DNA from: Arthrobacter sp. ISL-72
GTDB taxonomy: Bacteria; Actinomycetota; Actinomycetes; Actinomycetales; Micrococcaceae
Length of the DNA stretch: 64,000 nt
Reading direction: 5' to 3'
NCBI RefSeq assembly: GCF_018613755.1
Contig: NZ_JAGGPP010000004.1
Span: 124,001 to 188,000 of the forward strand
Shown piece after piece: positions 39,972-48,870 of this stretch (positions within the stretch are counted from its first letter, which is position 1; each line of letters opens with the position of its first letter). Both the position numbers and the translations under genes were made by a program. Below the pieces are notes generated by a model, which saw only the letters and a list, made by a program, of their open reading frames with translations, was not told the origin of the DNA and searched no databases.

Positions 39972-40931
39972 ATGCAAAAGCCCAACAATCTGCCCGGCCC
40001 ACTGGCGGTAGCTCCATTTACCATCGACATGGCGAGGGCCTCCGGCGTCACGATCGGCCGGCTGCGGCGACAGGACGTGGTCCACGTCAGCCGCGGACTC
40101 TACCGTCCCTCGGACTGGAACTTTGAGTTGGAAGCCGCCGCACGGGCATTATCTGCCGTGTCCCCCGGGGCGTGGATCTCCCACGTGACTGCAGCACGGC
40201 TGCGGTGCCAACTGTTGCCGCCATGGCTGGCGGACTCGACTGAGCTTCACCTGAGCAAGCCGCGGGCGTTGCCCTCAGTACGCCGTAAGGGCACCCTCGG
40301 CCACACAGTTCTGGCTGCGGAGGATGAGATTGAATCCACCGACGGCATCCGGATCAGCACACGATCGCGAACATGGCTGGACCTGTCCCGGCGGCTCTCG
40401 GTCAGGGAGTTGGTGTGCATGGGTGATCAGTTGATTCGTATTCCGCGGGTCGACTTCGAGGGCCGGACGGAGCCCTACGACACCGTGGAGGGGTTGCGGA
40501 CCTTGGTGGCGCGCCATCCAAACTTGCAGGGCATTGTCCGAGCCCGGCAAGCGCTGGATCTGATGCGCGTCGGATCGGACTCCGCACCCGAATCCCTGCT
40601 CCGCCTGGCCATGGCCGACGCCGGCCTCCCGGAACCCGGTCTCCAAGTGGCGCTGCGGGCCGACGATGCCACGTCTCCATCCGCCGATCTGGGGTATCGC
40701 CACAGGCGCCTGGCCGTCCAGTACGACGGCGGACATCACCTTGGCGACGCCCAGGTCCTGATCGACAGGCGTCGCGACAAGGCTTTCGAATCGGCAGGCT
40801 GGACAGTCCTGGTAGTCAACAAGGACGACCTTGCCGATGAATTCCAACGGACGATAGGAAAGATCAAACGAGCACTGCGCACGGGCTGGGTAGACCATTC
40901 GTTCGCCTCCGGCTTTGCCGACGCCGGGTAA
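39972..40931 (+). CDS. AbiEi-like/DUF559 endonuclease-fold protein
   Basis: A 319-residue protein of a family abundant in actinobacteria. The N-terminal 60 residues look like the winged-helix of type IV toxin-antitoxin AbiEi proteins (IGRLRRQDVVHVSRGLYRP). The C-terminal part (SADLGYRHRRLAVQYDGGHH, later GWTVLVVNKDDL) resembles the DUF559/Vsr endonuclease fold. No cognate toxin gene is adjacent. Its TAA stop falls in a copy of the 32-bp repeat. Function is unknown; a nuclease or regulator in defence is a guess. Confidence 0.65.
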   Translation: MQKPNNLPGPLAVAPFTIDMARASGVTIGRLRRQDVVHVSRGLYRPSDWNFELEAAARALSAVSPGAWISHVTAARLRCQLLPPWLADSTELHLSKPRALPSVRRKGTLGHTVLAAEDEIESTDGIRISTRSRTWLDLSRRLSVRELVCMGDQLIRIPRVDFEGRTEPYDTVEGLRTLVARHPNLQGIVRARQALDLMRVGSDSAPESLLRLAMADAGLPEPGLQVALRADDATSPSADLGYRHRRLAVQYDGGHHLGDAQVLIDRRRDKAFESAGWTVLVVNKDDLADEFQRTIGKIKRALRTGWVDHSFASGFADAG

Positions 40932-40972
40932 GAGAGCGTCCGCCGGAAACCGACCGGAAGTGAGAGAGCGTC
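40928..40972 (+). repeat. 32-bp-period repeat, cluster B (two copies)
   Basis: GTAAGAGAGCGTC at 40928 and GTGAGAGAGCGTC at 40960 lie 32 bases apart, in the opposite orientation to cluster A. The first copy contains the stop codon of the AbiEi-like gene. Confidence 0.9.
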
Positions 40973-40986
40973 GGCCGGAACCGGGG

Positions 40987-41538
40987 TCAGGAGTTGATGC
41001 GGCCGGCAGGTTCAGTTTCTGCCGGCTGGGCTCCTCGCCGGACGGCCAGCACCGCAGGGCTCCGCGAAACGCGTGATGAGCCCACACCGACGCCGCGTTT
41101 GAGTGAGACGAATACCACCACCACGCTCAGCACCACCAGCCCTTCAACGAACACAGCGGTGGACGGGTCTGCGGCAAGGAGCTGCGGGATGGCCCGTCCG
41201 GGCACCGCAACGGCAAAGACGAACGCCACGGCAATGCCGATATAGCTGCCGATCATGTTTCCCAGGTGCGAGGGGATGTTGTGGCGGATTGCGCTGACCA
41301 GGCCGAGGGTGACCGTCACGATGGTGAAGGCGGACAATCCGTGCAGCCAGGTGAAGTGGCCCGCGGTCACTATCCAGAAACTGCTGAAGCAGACGTAGTA
41401 CATGGCCGCGACCCACAGGTAGCCCATGGTGCGGTGGATGCGGTCACGGCGCCGGCGAAAAATCTGGAAAGGGCCGATCGCGAGGACGAACAGCGCGGCA
41501 ATCACGTGGCTGACAAGCAGTACATTCCAGTGGTCCAT
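40987..41538 (-). CDS. DUF2306 family membrane protein
   Basis: A 183-residue protein with four to five membrane segments. The stretch RIHRTMGYLWVAAMYY is typical of DUF2306, a family without a settled function. The cytoplasmic tail of about 35 residues is hydrophilic. It is divergent from a MerR-type regulator, and inverted GGATAG/CTATCC sites fill the gap, so the regulator probably controls it. Confidence 0.82.
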   Translation of the reverse strand: MDHWNVLLVSHVIAALFVLAIGPFQIFRRRRDRIHRTMGYLWVAAMYYVCFSSFWIVTAGHFTWLHGLSAFTIVTVTLGLVSAIRHNIPSHLGNMIGSYIGIAVAFVFAVAVPGRAIPQLLAADPSTAVFVEGLVVLSVVVVFVSLKRGVGVGSSRVSRSPAVLAVRRGAQPAETEPAGRINS

Positions 41539-41545
41539 AGCCTTA

Positions 41546-41604
41546 GGATAGAGCTACTATCCAATGCGTGTACATCAGGATAGCTGGCGCTGGATCCGCT
41601 ATCC
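41546..41604. promoter_or_regulatory. Cluster of GGATAG/CTATCC half-sites between DUF2306 and MerR genes
   Basis: Four half-sites lie at 41546, 41557, 41578 and 41599. The first two form GGATAG-N5-CTATCC, 8 bases from the DUF2306 start; the other two form GGATAG-N15-CTATCC. The layout suggests a shared operator for both genes. Confidence 0.6.
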
Positions 41605-41638
41605 AATAGATCCAGGCCCTCGCAGGAGGAAGGCGCAC

Positions 41639-42262
41639 ATGCAGCTCAAGGAACTGAGCCGGCAGTCAGGAGTTTCAGCCGCCAGCATCAAGTACTACCT
41701 GCGCGAGGGCCTGCTGCCAGCGGGCGAGACCGTCCACGCGACCCGCGCCCAATACTCAGCAAGGCACGTCGAGCGTCTCGAGTTGATCCAGGCCCTCCGC
41801 CGGATAGTCGGGCTGACCATTGAGCAGATCGGAGGCCTCCTCAGAATGGCCGACGACGGCGTCCCGCGGCTTGCGCTGTTGGCAGCGGTTCAGCGGGTGG
41901 TGCTGAATCTGGACTCCCGGGCCACAGCGGGCGGCGGGCCGGGCACGCCGGCGGCTGACGCCGTCGTACGCCTGAGAAGCTGGCCCGATTCCCCCAGTGA
42001 CGCCCGAAACGCACTGAACGCTCATCTCGAACTGATGGAAAGCCTCAACATCCCGGTGTCCGGCGAGCTCCTGGACACCTACAGCAAGGCAATGAACGAC
42101 GTCGCCGGGCTCGACATCGCGGCCACGACCGCCCCCGAGAGCGTGGACCGGCTGATTCTGACGGCCGCCGTCGGCATGCACATGCACAGCCAGCTGCTGC
42201 TCAAGCTGCTCGCCCTTGCCCAGGCGAGCCATGCCATCCGGCGCTACGAACGGGACGCTTAA
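41639..42262 (+). CDS. MerR family transcriptional regulator
   Basis: A 207-residue regulator with a winged helix at the N-terminus (MQLKELSRQSGVSAASIKYY, then LREGLLPAG). A coiled segment and a helical C-terminal domain of about 130 residues follow. It lacks the Cys pattern of metal-sensing MerR proteins, so it may sense an organic ligand. The ATG at 41639 has AGGAGG 9 bases upstream; a longer frame has no such site. It is divergent from DUF2306 across the half-site cluster. Confidence 0.88.
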   Translation: MQLKELSRQSGVSAASIKYYLREGLLPAGETVHATRAQYSARHVERLELIQALRRIVGLTIEQIGGLLRMADDGVPRLALLAAVQRVVLNLDSRATAGGGPGTPAADAVVRLRSWPDSPSDARNALNAHLELMESLNIPVSGELLDTYSKAMNDVAGLDIAATTAPESVDRLILTAAVGMHMHSQLLLKLLALAQASHAIRRYERDA

Positions 42263-42286
42263 AGCGCGATGCTCCCCCACCGGAAA

Positions 42287-42330
42287 GTGAGAGAGCGTCG
42301 CGCCGAAAGCGGGCGGAAATGAGAGACGGC
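42287..42330 (+). repeat. 32-bp-period repeat, cluster C (one full, one degenerate copy)
   Basis: GTGAGAGAGCGTC at 42287 and a degenerate ATGAGAGACGGC at 42319 are again 32 bases apart. The cluster ends at the last base before the ino1 stop codon. Confidence 0.8.
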
Positions 42331-43416
42331 TTAGCGCTCCAGGTCTCCGCGGATGAAGGCCTCAACCTTTTCACGGGCGAGGTCGTCGTTGAACTGCTCC
42401 GGCGGGGACTTCATGAAGTAGCTCGAGGCCGAGAGCAGCGGGCCGCCGATGCCGCGGTCCAGGCCGATCTTGGCGGCGCGGACAGCGTCGATGATCACGC
42501 CGGCGGAGTTGGGCGAGTCCCAGACCTCCAGCTTGTATTCGAGCGACACCGGGGCGTCGCCGAAGTTGCGGCCTTCGAGGCGGACGAAGGCCCACTTGCG
42601 GTCATCGAGCCACTGGACGTAGTCGGACGGGCCGATGTGGACGTCCTTGGCGGCCAGTTCGGCTTCGACGTTGGAGGTGACGGCCTGGGTCTTGGAGATC
42701 TTCTTGGACTCGAGGCGGTCGCGCTCGAGCATATTCTTGAAGTCCATGTTGCCGCCGACGTTGAGCTGGTATGTGCGGTCCAGGGTGACGCCGCGGTCTT
42801 CGAAGAGCTTGGCCATGACGCGGTGCGTGATGGTGGCGCCGATCTGGCTCTTGATGTCGTCGCCCACGATCGGCACGCCGGCGGCGGTGAACCTGTCCGC
42901 CCACTCCTTGGTGCCGGCGATGAACACCGGGAGGGCGTTGACGAAGGCCACGCCGGCGTCGATGGCGCACTGGGCGTAGAACTCTGCGGCTTCCTGCGAT
43001 CCGACGGGCAGGTAGCAGACCATCACGTCGACCTTGGCGTCCTTCAGGGCCTGGACAACGTCGACCGGCTTTGCGGGGGACTGCTCGATGGTCTCGAGGT
43101 AGTACTTGCCGAGGCCGTCCAGGGTGTGGCCGCGCTGGACGGTGACACCGGTGGGCGGGACGTCGGCGATCTTGATGGTGTTGTTTTCGCTGGCCAGGAT
43201 GGCGTCGGCCAGGTCAACGCCGACCTTTTTGCCGTCAACATCAAAGGCGGCGACAAACTGGACGTCACTCACATGGTACTTGCCGAACTCCACGTGCATC
43301 AGACCGGGAATCGTGGCCTTGGGGTCGGCATCCCGGTAGTAGTGGACACCCTGGACCAGGGAGGCGGCGCAGTTGCCCACGCCGACGATGGCAACACGAA
43401 TCGGATTTGAAGACAC
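42331..43416 (-). CDS. ino1: Inositol-3-phosphate synthase
   Basis: It converts glucose 6-phosphate to inositol 3-phosphate with bound NAD. The GTG at 43416, with AAAGGAG 4 bases upstream, gives 361 residues, the usual actinobacterial short form. The NAD loop is [31 protein letters not shown] and [12 protein letters not shown] are diagnostic. Its product is used by MshA, about 4 kb away, for mycothiol and by phosphatidylinositol synthesis. Repeat cluster C abuts its 3' end. Confidence 0.95.
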   Translation of the reverse strand: MSSNPIRVAIVGVGNCAASLVQGVHYYRDADPKATIPGLMHVEFGKYHVSDVQFVAAFDVDGKKVGVDLADAILASENNTIKIADVPPTGVTVQRGHTLDGLGKYYLETIEQSPAKPVDVVQALKDAKVDVMVCYLPVGSQEAAEFYAQCAIDAGVAFVNALPVFIAGTKEWADRFTAAGVPIVGDDIKSQIGATITHRVMAKLFEDRGVTLDRTYQLNVGGNMDFKNMLERDRLESKKISKTQAVTSNVEAELAAKDVHIGPSDYVQWLDDRKWAFVRLEGRNFGDAPVSLEYKLEVWDSPNSAGVIIDAVRAAKIGLDRGIGGPLLSASSYFMKSPPEQFNDDLAREKVEAFIRGDLER

Positions 43417-43522
43417 GTAACTCCTTTGAGAACAAACTTCAGTGCCCGGCGCGGCCGCGCCGTGATGGGCGGCGGCTGATGGGCACGGCGCCATTGGGCG
43501 CCCTTTGCATTCTAACCAACAC

Positions 43523-43554
43523 TGCCGGAGCCGGGAATGTTCCCGGCTCCGGCA
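43523..43554 (-). terminator. Terminator after the aldo/keto reductase gene
   Basis: A perfect 15-bp inverted repeat (TGCCGGAGCCGGGAA and its complement) with a 2-base gap lies 31 bases past the stop codon. On the minus strand GTGTTGGTTAG follows. Confidence 0.6.
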
Positions 43555-43585
43555 AGCTGCCAGGGACCGTTCTGTTACGCGCCGG

Positions 43586-44623
43586 CTACTTCTGCACCCA
43601 GAGGTTGATGTCGGATTCGACGGCGAACTCGTCGATCGCGGTCAGTTCCTCTTCCGTGAAGGCCAGGTTGTTGATGGCGGCCAGGCTGTCCTCCAGCTGC
43701 CTGACGCTGGACGCGCCGATGAGGGCGGACGTGACCGGTGAACCCTTGGGCTGGTCACGGAGGATCCAGGCGATGGCCATCTGGGCGAGCGACTGCCCGC
43801 GGCCGGCGGCGATCTTGTTGAGTCCGCGGACCCGGTCCAGTTTGTCCTCGGTGAGTGCGGACTCGGACAGGAACCGCTCCTTGGCCGCACGGGAATCGGA
43901 CGGGACGCCGTTCAGGTAGCGGTCTGTCAGCATGCCCTGCGCAAGCGGAGAGAACGCGATGGAACCGGCGCCCACCTCATCCAGCGCTTCATAAAGGTTG
44001 GGCGCCCCGTTCTCCGTCCAGCGGTTCAGCATGGAGTAGCTGGGCTGGTGGATCAGCAGCGGGGTGCCGAGTTCCTTAAGGATCCGGGCGGCCTCGAGGG
44101 TCTGTTCCGGGGTATAGGAGGAGATGCCCGCATACAGGGCCTTGCCCGAGCGCACGGCGTAATCCAGGGCGCCCATGGTTTCCTCCATGGGCGTTTCCGG
44201 GTCCGGGCGGTGGCTGTAGAAGATGTCCACGTAGTCCAGGCCCATGCGCTGCAGCGACTGGTCCAGGCTCGAGATCAGGTACTTGCGGGAACCCCACTCG
44301 CCGTACGGGCCGGGCCACATGTAGTAGCCGGCCTTGGTGGAGATGACCAGCTCGTCACGGTACGGCTTGAAGTCGTCCTGCAGGTGGCGGCCGAAGTTGG
44401 TTTCGGCGGAGCCGTCCGGCGGGCCATAGTTGTTGGCCAGGTCAAAGTGGTTGACGCCCAGGTCGAAGGCGCGGCGGAGGATGGCGCGCTGCTCGTCGAA
44501 GCGCTTGTCGTCGCCGAAGTTGTGCCAGAGGCCCAGGGAGATGGCCGGAAGCTTGAGTCCGCTGCGTCCGACGCGGCGGTAGGGCATGGATTCATAGCGG
44601 CTGTCCGCTGCCGAATAAGTCAT
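43586..44623 (-). CDS. Aldo/keto reductase (L-glyceraldehyde 3-phosphate reductase type)
   Basis: A 345-residue NADPH-dependent reductase with the (beta/alpha)8 fold. Features include GLWHNFGDD near the start, the catalytic Asp/Tyr region [15 protein letters not shown], the Lys in [12 protein letters not shown] and the later His in [22 protein letters not shown] marks the YghZ/GprA branch, which reduces aldehydes such as glyceraldehyde 3-phosphate and methylglyoxal. The ATG at 44623 gives the canonical N-terminus; a longer frame to 44722 exists. A terminator follows. Confidence 0.9.
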   Translation of the reverse strand: MTYSAADSRYESMPYRRVGRSGLKLPAISLGLWHNFGDDKRFDEQRAILRRAFDLGVNHFDLANNYGPPDGSAETNFGRHLQDDFKPYRDELVISTKAGYYMWPGPYGEWGSRKYLISSLDQSLQRMGLDYVDIFYSHRPDPETPMEETMGALDYAVRSGKALYAGISSYTPEQTLEAARILKELGTPLLIHQPSYSMLNRWTENGAPNLYEALDEVGAGSIAFSPLAQGMLTDRYLNGVPSDSRAAKERFLSESALTEDKLDRVRGLNKIAAGRGQSLAQMAIAWILRDQPKGSPVTSALIGASSVRQLEDSLAAINNLAFTEEELTAIDEFAVESDINLWVQK

Positions 44624-44676
44624 ACCTGTAATCCTGCCAGCTGTGACGCAGGCTACAGAGTTCTTTCCTGTTGTTA

Positions 44677-44706
44677 CGCCGCGGGCTGACAAAACAGCCC
44701 GCGGCG
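44677..44706 (-). terminator. Hairpin downstream of treZ
   Basis: A perfect 12-bp stem (CGCCGCGGGCTG and its complement) with a 6-base loop lies about 50 bases after the treZ stop codon. There is no T run, so it may only slow transcription. Confidence 0.45.
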
Positions 44707-44758
44707 CAGCACCCGCCACCAACAGGACAACCGCGGCAAACAGGGCAACCGCCTGCGG

Positions 44759-46513
44759 CTAACCCTTCAGGATGGCCGCACTCCAGGGCGCCAGCACCAG
44801 GGAGCTGCCGTCCGCCCGTGTTGCCTCATCGGTGGAGAGGAGCACGCTACCGTCGGCGGCCTCGAGCTTGACTGCCTGCTCCGAGAAGTTCAGTGCAACA
44901 TGCACGTTTCCGCGCCGGAACCGCAGCCAGCCGTCCTCCTCGCTGTAGTCGACGGCGGTGTCCGTGAACCCCAGCCCCGCGAGTTCGGGGGTGGCACGGC
45001 GCAGCGCGGTCAGCGCACGGTAGAGGTCCAGGAGGCGGGCGTGGTGCCCCTCTGCGGACTCGGCCCAGTCCAGTTTTGAACGGCGGAACGTCTCCGGATC
45101 CTGGGGATCGGGCACGACGGCGGGATCCCACCCCATGCGCTCGAACTCCTTGATGCGGCCTTCCGCCGTCGCCTTGCCCAGCTCCGGCTCGGGGTGGGAC
45201 GTGAAGAACTGCCAGGGGCTGGTGGCCCCGTATTCCTCGCCCATGAAAAGCATCGGCGTGAACGGGGACGTCAGCGTGAGGACGGCCGCCACCGCCAGCT
45301 GGCCGTAGGACAACGACTGGGAGAGCCTGTCGCCGGTGGCGCGGTTGCCGATCTGGTCGTGGTTCTGGCTGCACACCACCAGGGCGGCCGGGTGCACCAG
45401 CCCGGTGTTGATGGGCCGGCCGTGGTGCCGGCCGCGGAAGCTGGAGTAGCTGCCGTCGTGGAAGAACCCGTCGCGCAGGACCTTGGCCAGGGCGCCCAGC
45501 GAGTCAAAGTCGCTGTAGTACCCCTCGGTTTCGCCGCTGATGTTCACGTGCACGGCATGGTGGTAGTCGTCGCTCCATTGCCCGGCAAGGCCGTACCCGT
45601 TGACGTCCCGTGGGTACAGCAGGCGGGGGTTGTTGAGGTCGGACTCCGCAATCAGGGTGACCGGCCGGCCGGTTTCCGCGGACACGGCGTCGCCCAACGC
45701 CCCGAAATCCTCCAGGAGATGGACCGCCCGCTCGTCCTTGAACGCGTGCACGGCGTCGAGCCGCAGCCCGTCCACGTGGTAGTCCCGGAGCCACATGGCC
45801 GCGTTGTCGAGGATGAAGCGCCGGACCTCGTCGGATCCGGGGCCGTCAAGGTTGACGGAGTCGCCCCAGGTGTTCCCCTCCCCTGACTTCAGGTAGGGCC
45901 CGAACCGGGGAAGATAGTTCCCGCTGGGGCCGAGGTGGTTGTACACCACGTCCTGGATGACACCCAGGCCTGCACCGTGGGCCGCATCCACGAAGCGCTG
46001 GTACGCCGCCGGCCCGCCGTATCCTTCGTGGACCGTGTACCAGAGCACGCCGTCGTAGCCCCAGTTGTGGGTGCCGTTGAAGCCGTTAACAGGCAGCAGC
46101 TCGATGAAGTCGACGCCCAGGTCCTTGAGGTAGCCCAGCTTTCCGGCCGCGGCCTCCAGTGTTCCCTCCGGCGTGAACGTGCCGATGTGCAGCTCGTAGA
46201 TGACGGCGCCCTTGAGTTCGCGCCCCTGCCAGTTCCCGTCCGCCCACTGATGGGCGGACGGATCAAAAGTGCGGGAGAGCGAATGCACGCCGGCTGGCTG
46301 GCGCCGGGACCGGGGGTCCGGCAGCGGAGTGGTGTCCGTGCCCGGCAGGTAGCCGTAGTCCACTTCGCCGTCCGAGGGGGCATCCGGGGCGGTCCACCAG
46401 CCCTCGCCGCGCTGGCTCATCGCGTACTCGGCGCCGCCGGCCACCAGGGTGATGGAACTGACGTCGGGTGCCCAGATGTCGAAGCGCTTGCTTCCTTTGG
46501 AGGAATGCGTCAT
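44759..46513 (-). CDS. treZ: Malto-oligosyltrehalose trehalohydrolase
   Basis: It releases trehalose from maltooligosyl trehalose. The 584 residues match the family: an N-terminal carbohydrate-binding domain ([14 protein letters not shown]), then a GH13 barrel with [11 protein letters not shown], the nucleophile Asp in [10 protein letters not shown], the acid Glu in IAESDLN and [10 protein letters not shown]. It overlaps the treY stop by ATGA and is the last gene of glgX-treY-treZ. Confidence 0.95.
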   Translation of the reverse strand: MTHSSKGSKRFDIWAPDVSSITLVAGGAEYAMSQRGEGWWTAPDAPSDGEVDYGYLPGTDTTPLPDPRSRRQPAGVHSLSRTFDPSAHQWADGNWQGRELKGAVIYELHIGTFTPEGTLEAAAGKLGYLKDLGVDFIELLPVNGFNGTHNWGYDGVLWYTVHEGYGGPAAYQRFVDAAHGAGLGVIQDVVYNHLGPSGNYLPRFGPYLKSGEGNTWGDSVNLDGPGSDEVRRFILDNAAMWLRDYHVDGLRLDAVHAFKDERAVHLLEDFGALGDAVSAETGRPVTLIAESDLNNPRLLYPRDVNGYGLAGQWSDDYHHAVHVNISGETEGYYSDFDSLGALAKVLRDGFFHDGSYSSFRGRHHGRPINTGLVHPAALVVCSQNHDQIGNRATGDRLSQSLSYGQLAVAAVLTLTSPFTPMLFMGEEYGATSPWQFFTSHPEPELGKATAEGRIKEFERMGWDPAVVPDPQDPETFRRSKLDWAESAEGHHARLLDLYRALTALRRATPELAGLGFTDTAVDYSEEDGWLRFRRGNVHVALNFSEQAVKLEAADGSVLLSTDEATRADGSSLVLAPWSAAILKG

Positions 46514-48870
46514 CCGTGGTTCTCCGTTCGCTGGGAAGTGGCAGTGGTGGGAACGAGCAGTGCAACGGGATAGCGTGCCAGGACGTCGGCCACCGCTACG
46601 GGACCGGGCCCGAAGCTGCTGCCCGTCAATTCATCGGTCATCGCCGCCGGGAGCGTCACCGACGTGTCCTGCCAGCCGCCGGACTGTTCCAGCCGGCGCG
46701 GCAGCCGGGTCGCCAGGGTCACGGCGCCCGGGGACTCACCTGTTCTGCGGCTGAAGCCAACCAGGTGCGCCGCGGCCGGGCCGGTGGCGGCTATCGCGGT
46801 GTACCCGGTAAAGAGCTCGGGCCGGTCGCGCCGGAGCCGGAGCGCCCGCGAGGTGACCAGCAGCTTGGCGGTGTCGTCCCGGTACGACGCCGGGCGCTCA
46901 CCGCCGTCGAGGTCGGCCAGCGCTTTTTGCCGGGCAGCAAAATCAACCGGCCGGCGGTTGTCCGGGTCGGTCAGCGAACGGTCCCAGAACTCGGTGCCCT
47001 GGTACACGTCCGGAACCCCGGGCATGGTCAGCTGCACCAGTTTCGCGGACAGCGCGTTCGCGGCACCATAGGGCTCCAGGAGTGCCACGAAGGACTTCAG
47101 TTCCGCCCGGACCTCAGGGTTGTCGAAGCAGGAGTCGACGGCGGCGGCCAGCTTCTGCTCGAACGCTTCGTTCGGGTCCAGCCAGTCGGTGGAGTTCCCG
47201 GCCTCGCGGGCTGCCTTGGTGGCGTACTGCTGCAGCCGTTCCCGGGAGGCGGGCCATGCTCCGGCGATGGCCTGCCAGAGGAGGCTGGCCAACGGCCCGT
47301 CAGGCAGCGGGGCCAGTTCCTGCAGCCTGGTCAGGACCTTGTCCCATTCCGCCACGAACTCCGAGATCACCGAAATCCTGGCACGGGTGTCCTCGCTGCG
47401 CTTGGTGTCGTGCGTGCTGAGGGTGGTCATAGACAGCGGCAGTTCGGCTTGCCTGCGCATCATCCGGTGGTGGAACTCGGAAGGGTCGACGGCGAACTCG
47501 GTGGGGTCGGCGCCCACCTCGGTCAGGGTGCCCAGGCGGGTGTAGCGGAAGAAGGCCGTGTCCTCCACGCCCTTGGCCATCACCATGCCGGAGGTCTGCT
47601 GGAACCGCTGCGCCAGCAGCGACCCGGCGTCCAGGAGCAGGGGCTGCAGGAGGTCCACCGCCGGCGCCAGGTCCGGACGGTTACTTGCTGCCAGCGCACA
47701 GGCTTCCTTCAGCACTTCCTCCCCGTGCGGGAGGTAGGTCCGGTAGACCGGGAAGGCGGCGATGATTTCGGACAGCGCGTCCGCGGCCAGTTCGCCATCC
47801 AACCCCGTCCCGGCGGGGCCCGTTCCGGCCGGAATCAGCCGGGTCAGCCGCAGAATCTCCGAGTGCAGGATGCCGTCGGTGATGCGGCGCTTGGTTCCGC
47901 GGATCATCTCCGCGTAGTCGGCGGGTTCGCCGCCGCGAAGCCTGCCATCGAGCTGGTCGAGTGCCTGCTGCGCCTCGGGATCCACGAAGAGCCGGTCCAC
48001 GTCCGCCAGTGCGTCGTAGCCGGTGGTTCCTTCGCATTCGAAGGATGCCGGAAGTTCCTCGCCCGGCTCCAGGATCTTCTCGATCAGCAGGTAGCTGCCG
48101 CCGGTCGCGCCGCGCAGGCGCCGGAGGTAGCCTTCCGGGTCGGCCAGCCCGTCCGGGTGGTCGATCCGGAGCCCGTCCGCCAGCCCTTCCCGGAACCAGC
48201 GGACCACTTCCTCGTGCGCCTCGCCGAACACCCGCGGGACTTCCACGCGCACGCCGGCCAGCGTGTTGACCGCGAAAAAGCGGCGGTAGTTCAGCTCGTT
48301 GTCGGCGCGGCGCCAGCCCACCAGTTCGTAGTTCTGGCGGGCGTGGACCTCGCGGGGGTCATCCCCTTCGGTGTAGCTGCCGTCCGCCAGCGGGAACCGG
48401 TGGTCGTAGTAGCGGAGTTCGCCGTCGCGGATTTCCAGTTTGTCGAGGTCGTCGTCGCTGCCCAGCACGGGGAGGCGGATCCGTCCGCCGGCGAAGTCCC
48501 AGTCGACGTCGAACGCCTCGGCGTAACGGGACTGCTTGCCTTCCTTGAGGAGGGACCACCACCAGGGGTTCTGGTACGGCGAGGCCACTCCCACGTGGTT
48601 CGGCACGATGTCCACGAGCACGCCCATGCCGGCGTCGCGGGCGGCGCGGGACACGGCTTCGAGGCCCTCCGGGCCGCCCCGGTCCGAGTCAACAGTGGAC
48701 GGGTCGGTAACGTCGTAGCCGTGGTCCGAGCCCTTCTCCGCCGTCAGGATCGGGGACAGGTAGATCCAGTCCACGCCCAGCGACTTCAGGTAGGGCACTG
48801 TGGCGGCAGCATCCTGGAGCGTGAAGGAGGGGCGGATCTGGAGCCGGTACGTGGAGATGGGAGTCTTCAT
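46510..48870 (-). CDS. treY: Malto-oligosyltrehalose synthase
   Basis: It isomerises the reducing end of maltodextrins to a trehalosyl unit. The 786 residues are typical. The N-terminus [20 protein letters not shown] and the GH13 motifs [11 protein letters not shown] and [13 protein letters not shown] (nucleophile Asp) are diagnostic, and [10 protein letters not shown] follows later. ATGA overlaps with glgX and treZ show translational coupling. Confidence 0.96.
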   Translation of the reverse strand: MKTPISTYRLQIRPSFTLQDAAATVPYLKSLGVDWIYLSPILTAEKGSDHGYDVTDPSTVDSDRGGPEGLEAVSRAARDAGMGVLVDIVPNHVGVASPYQNPWWWSLLKEGKQSRYAEAFDVDWDFAGGRIRLPVLGSDDDLDKLEIRDGELRYYDHRFPLADGSYTEGDDPREVHARQNYELVGWRRADNELNYRRFFAVNTLAGVRVEVPRVFGEAHEEVVRWFREGLADGLRIDHPDGLADPEGYLRRLRGATGGSYLLIEKILEPGEELPASFECEGTTGYDALADVDRLFVDPEAQQALDQLDGRLRGGEPADYAEMIRGTKRRITDGILHSEILRLTRLIPAGTGPAGTGLDGELAADALSEIIAAFPVYRTYLPHGEEVLKEACALAASNRPDLAPAVDLLQPLLLDAGSLLAQRFQQTSGMVMAKGVEDTAFFRYTRLGTLTEVGADPTEFAVDPSEFHHRMMRRQAELPLSMTTLSTHDTKRSEDTRARISVISEFVAEWDKVLTRLQELAPLPDGPLASLLWQAIAGAWPASRERLQQYATKAAREAGNSTDWLDPNEAFEQKLAAAVDSCFDNPEVRAELKSFVALLEPYGAANALSAKLVQLTMPGVPDVYQGTEFWDRSLTDPDNRRPVDFAARQKALADLDGGERPASYRDDTAKLLVTSRALRLRRDRPELFTGYTAIAATGPAAAHLVGFSRRTGESPGAVTLATRLPRRLEQSGGWQDTSVTLPAAMTDELTGSSFGPGPVAVADVLARYPVALLVPTTATSQRTENHG

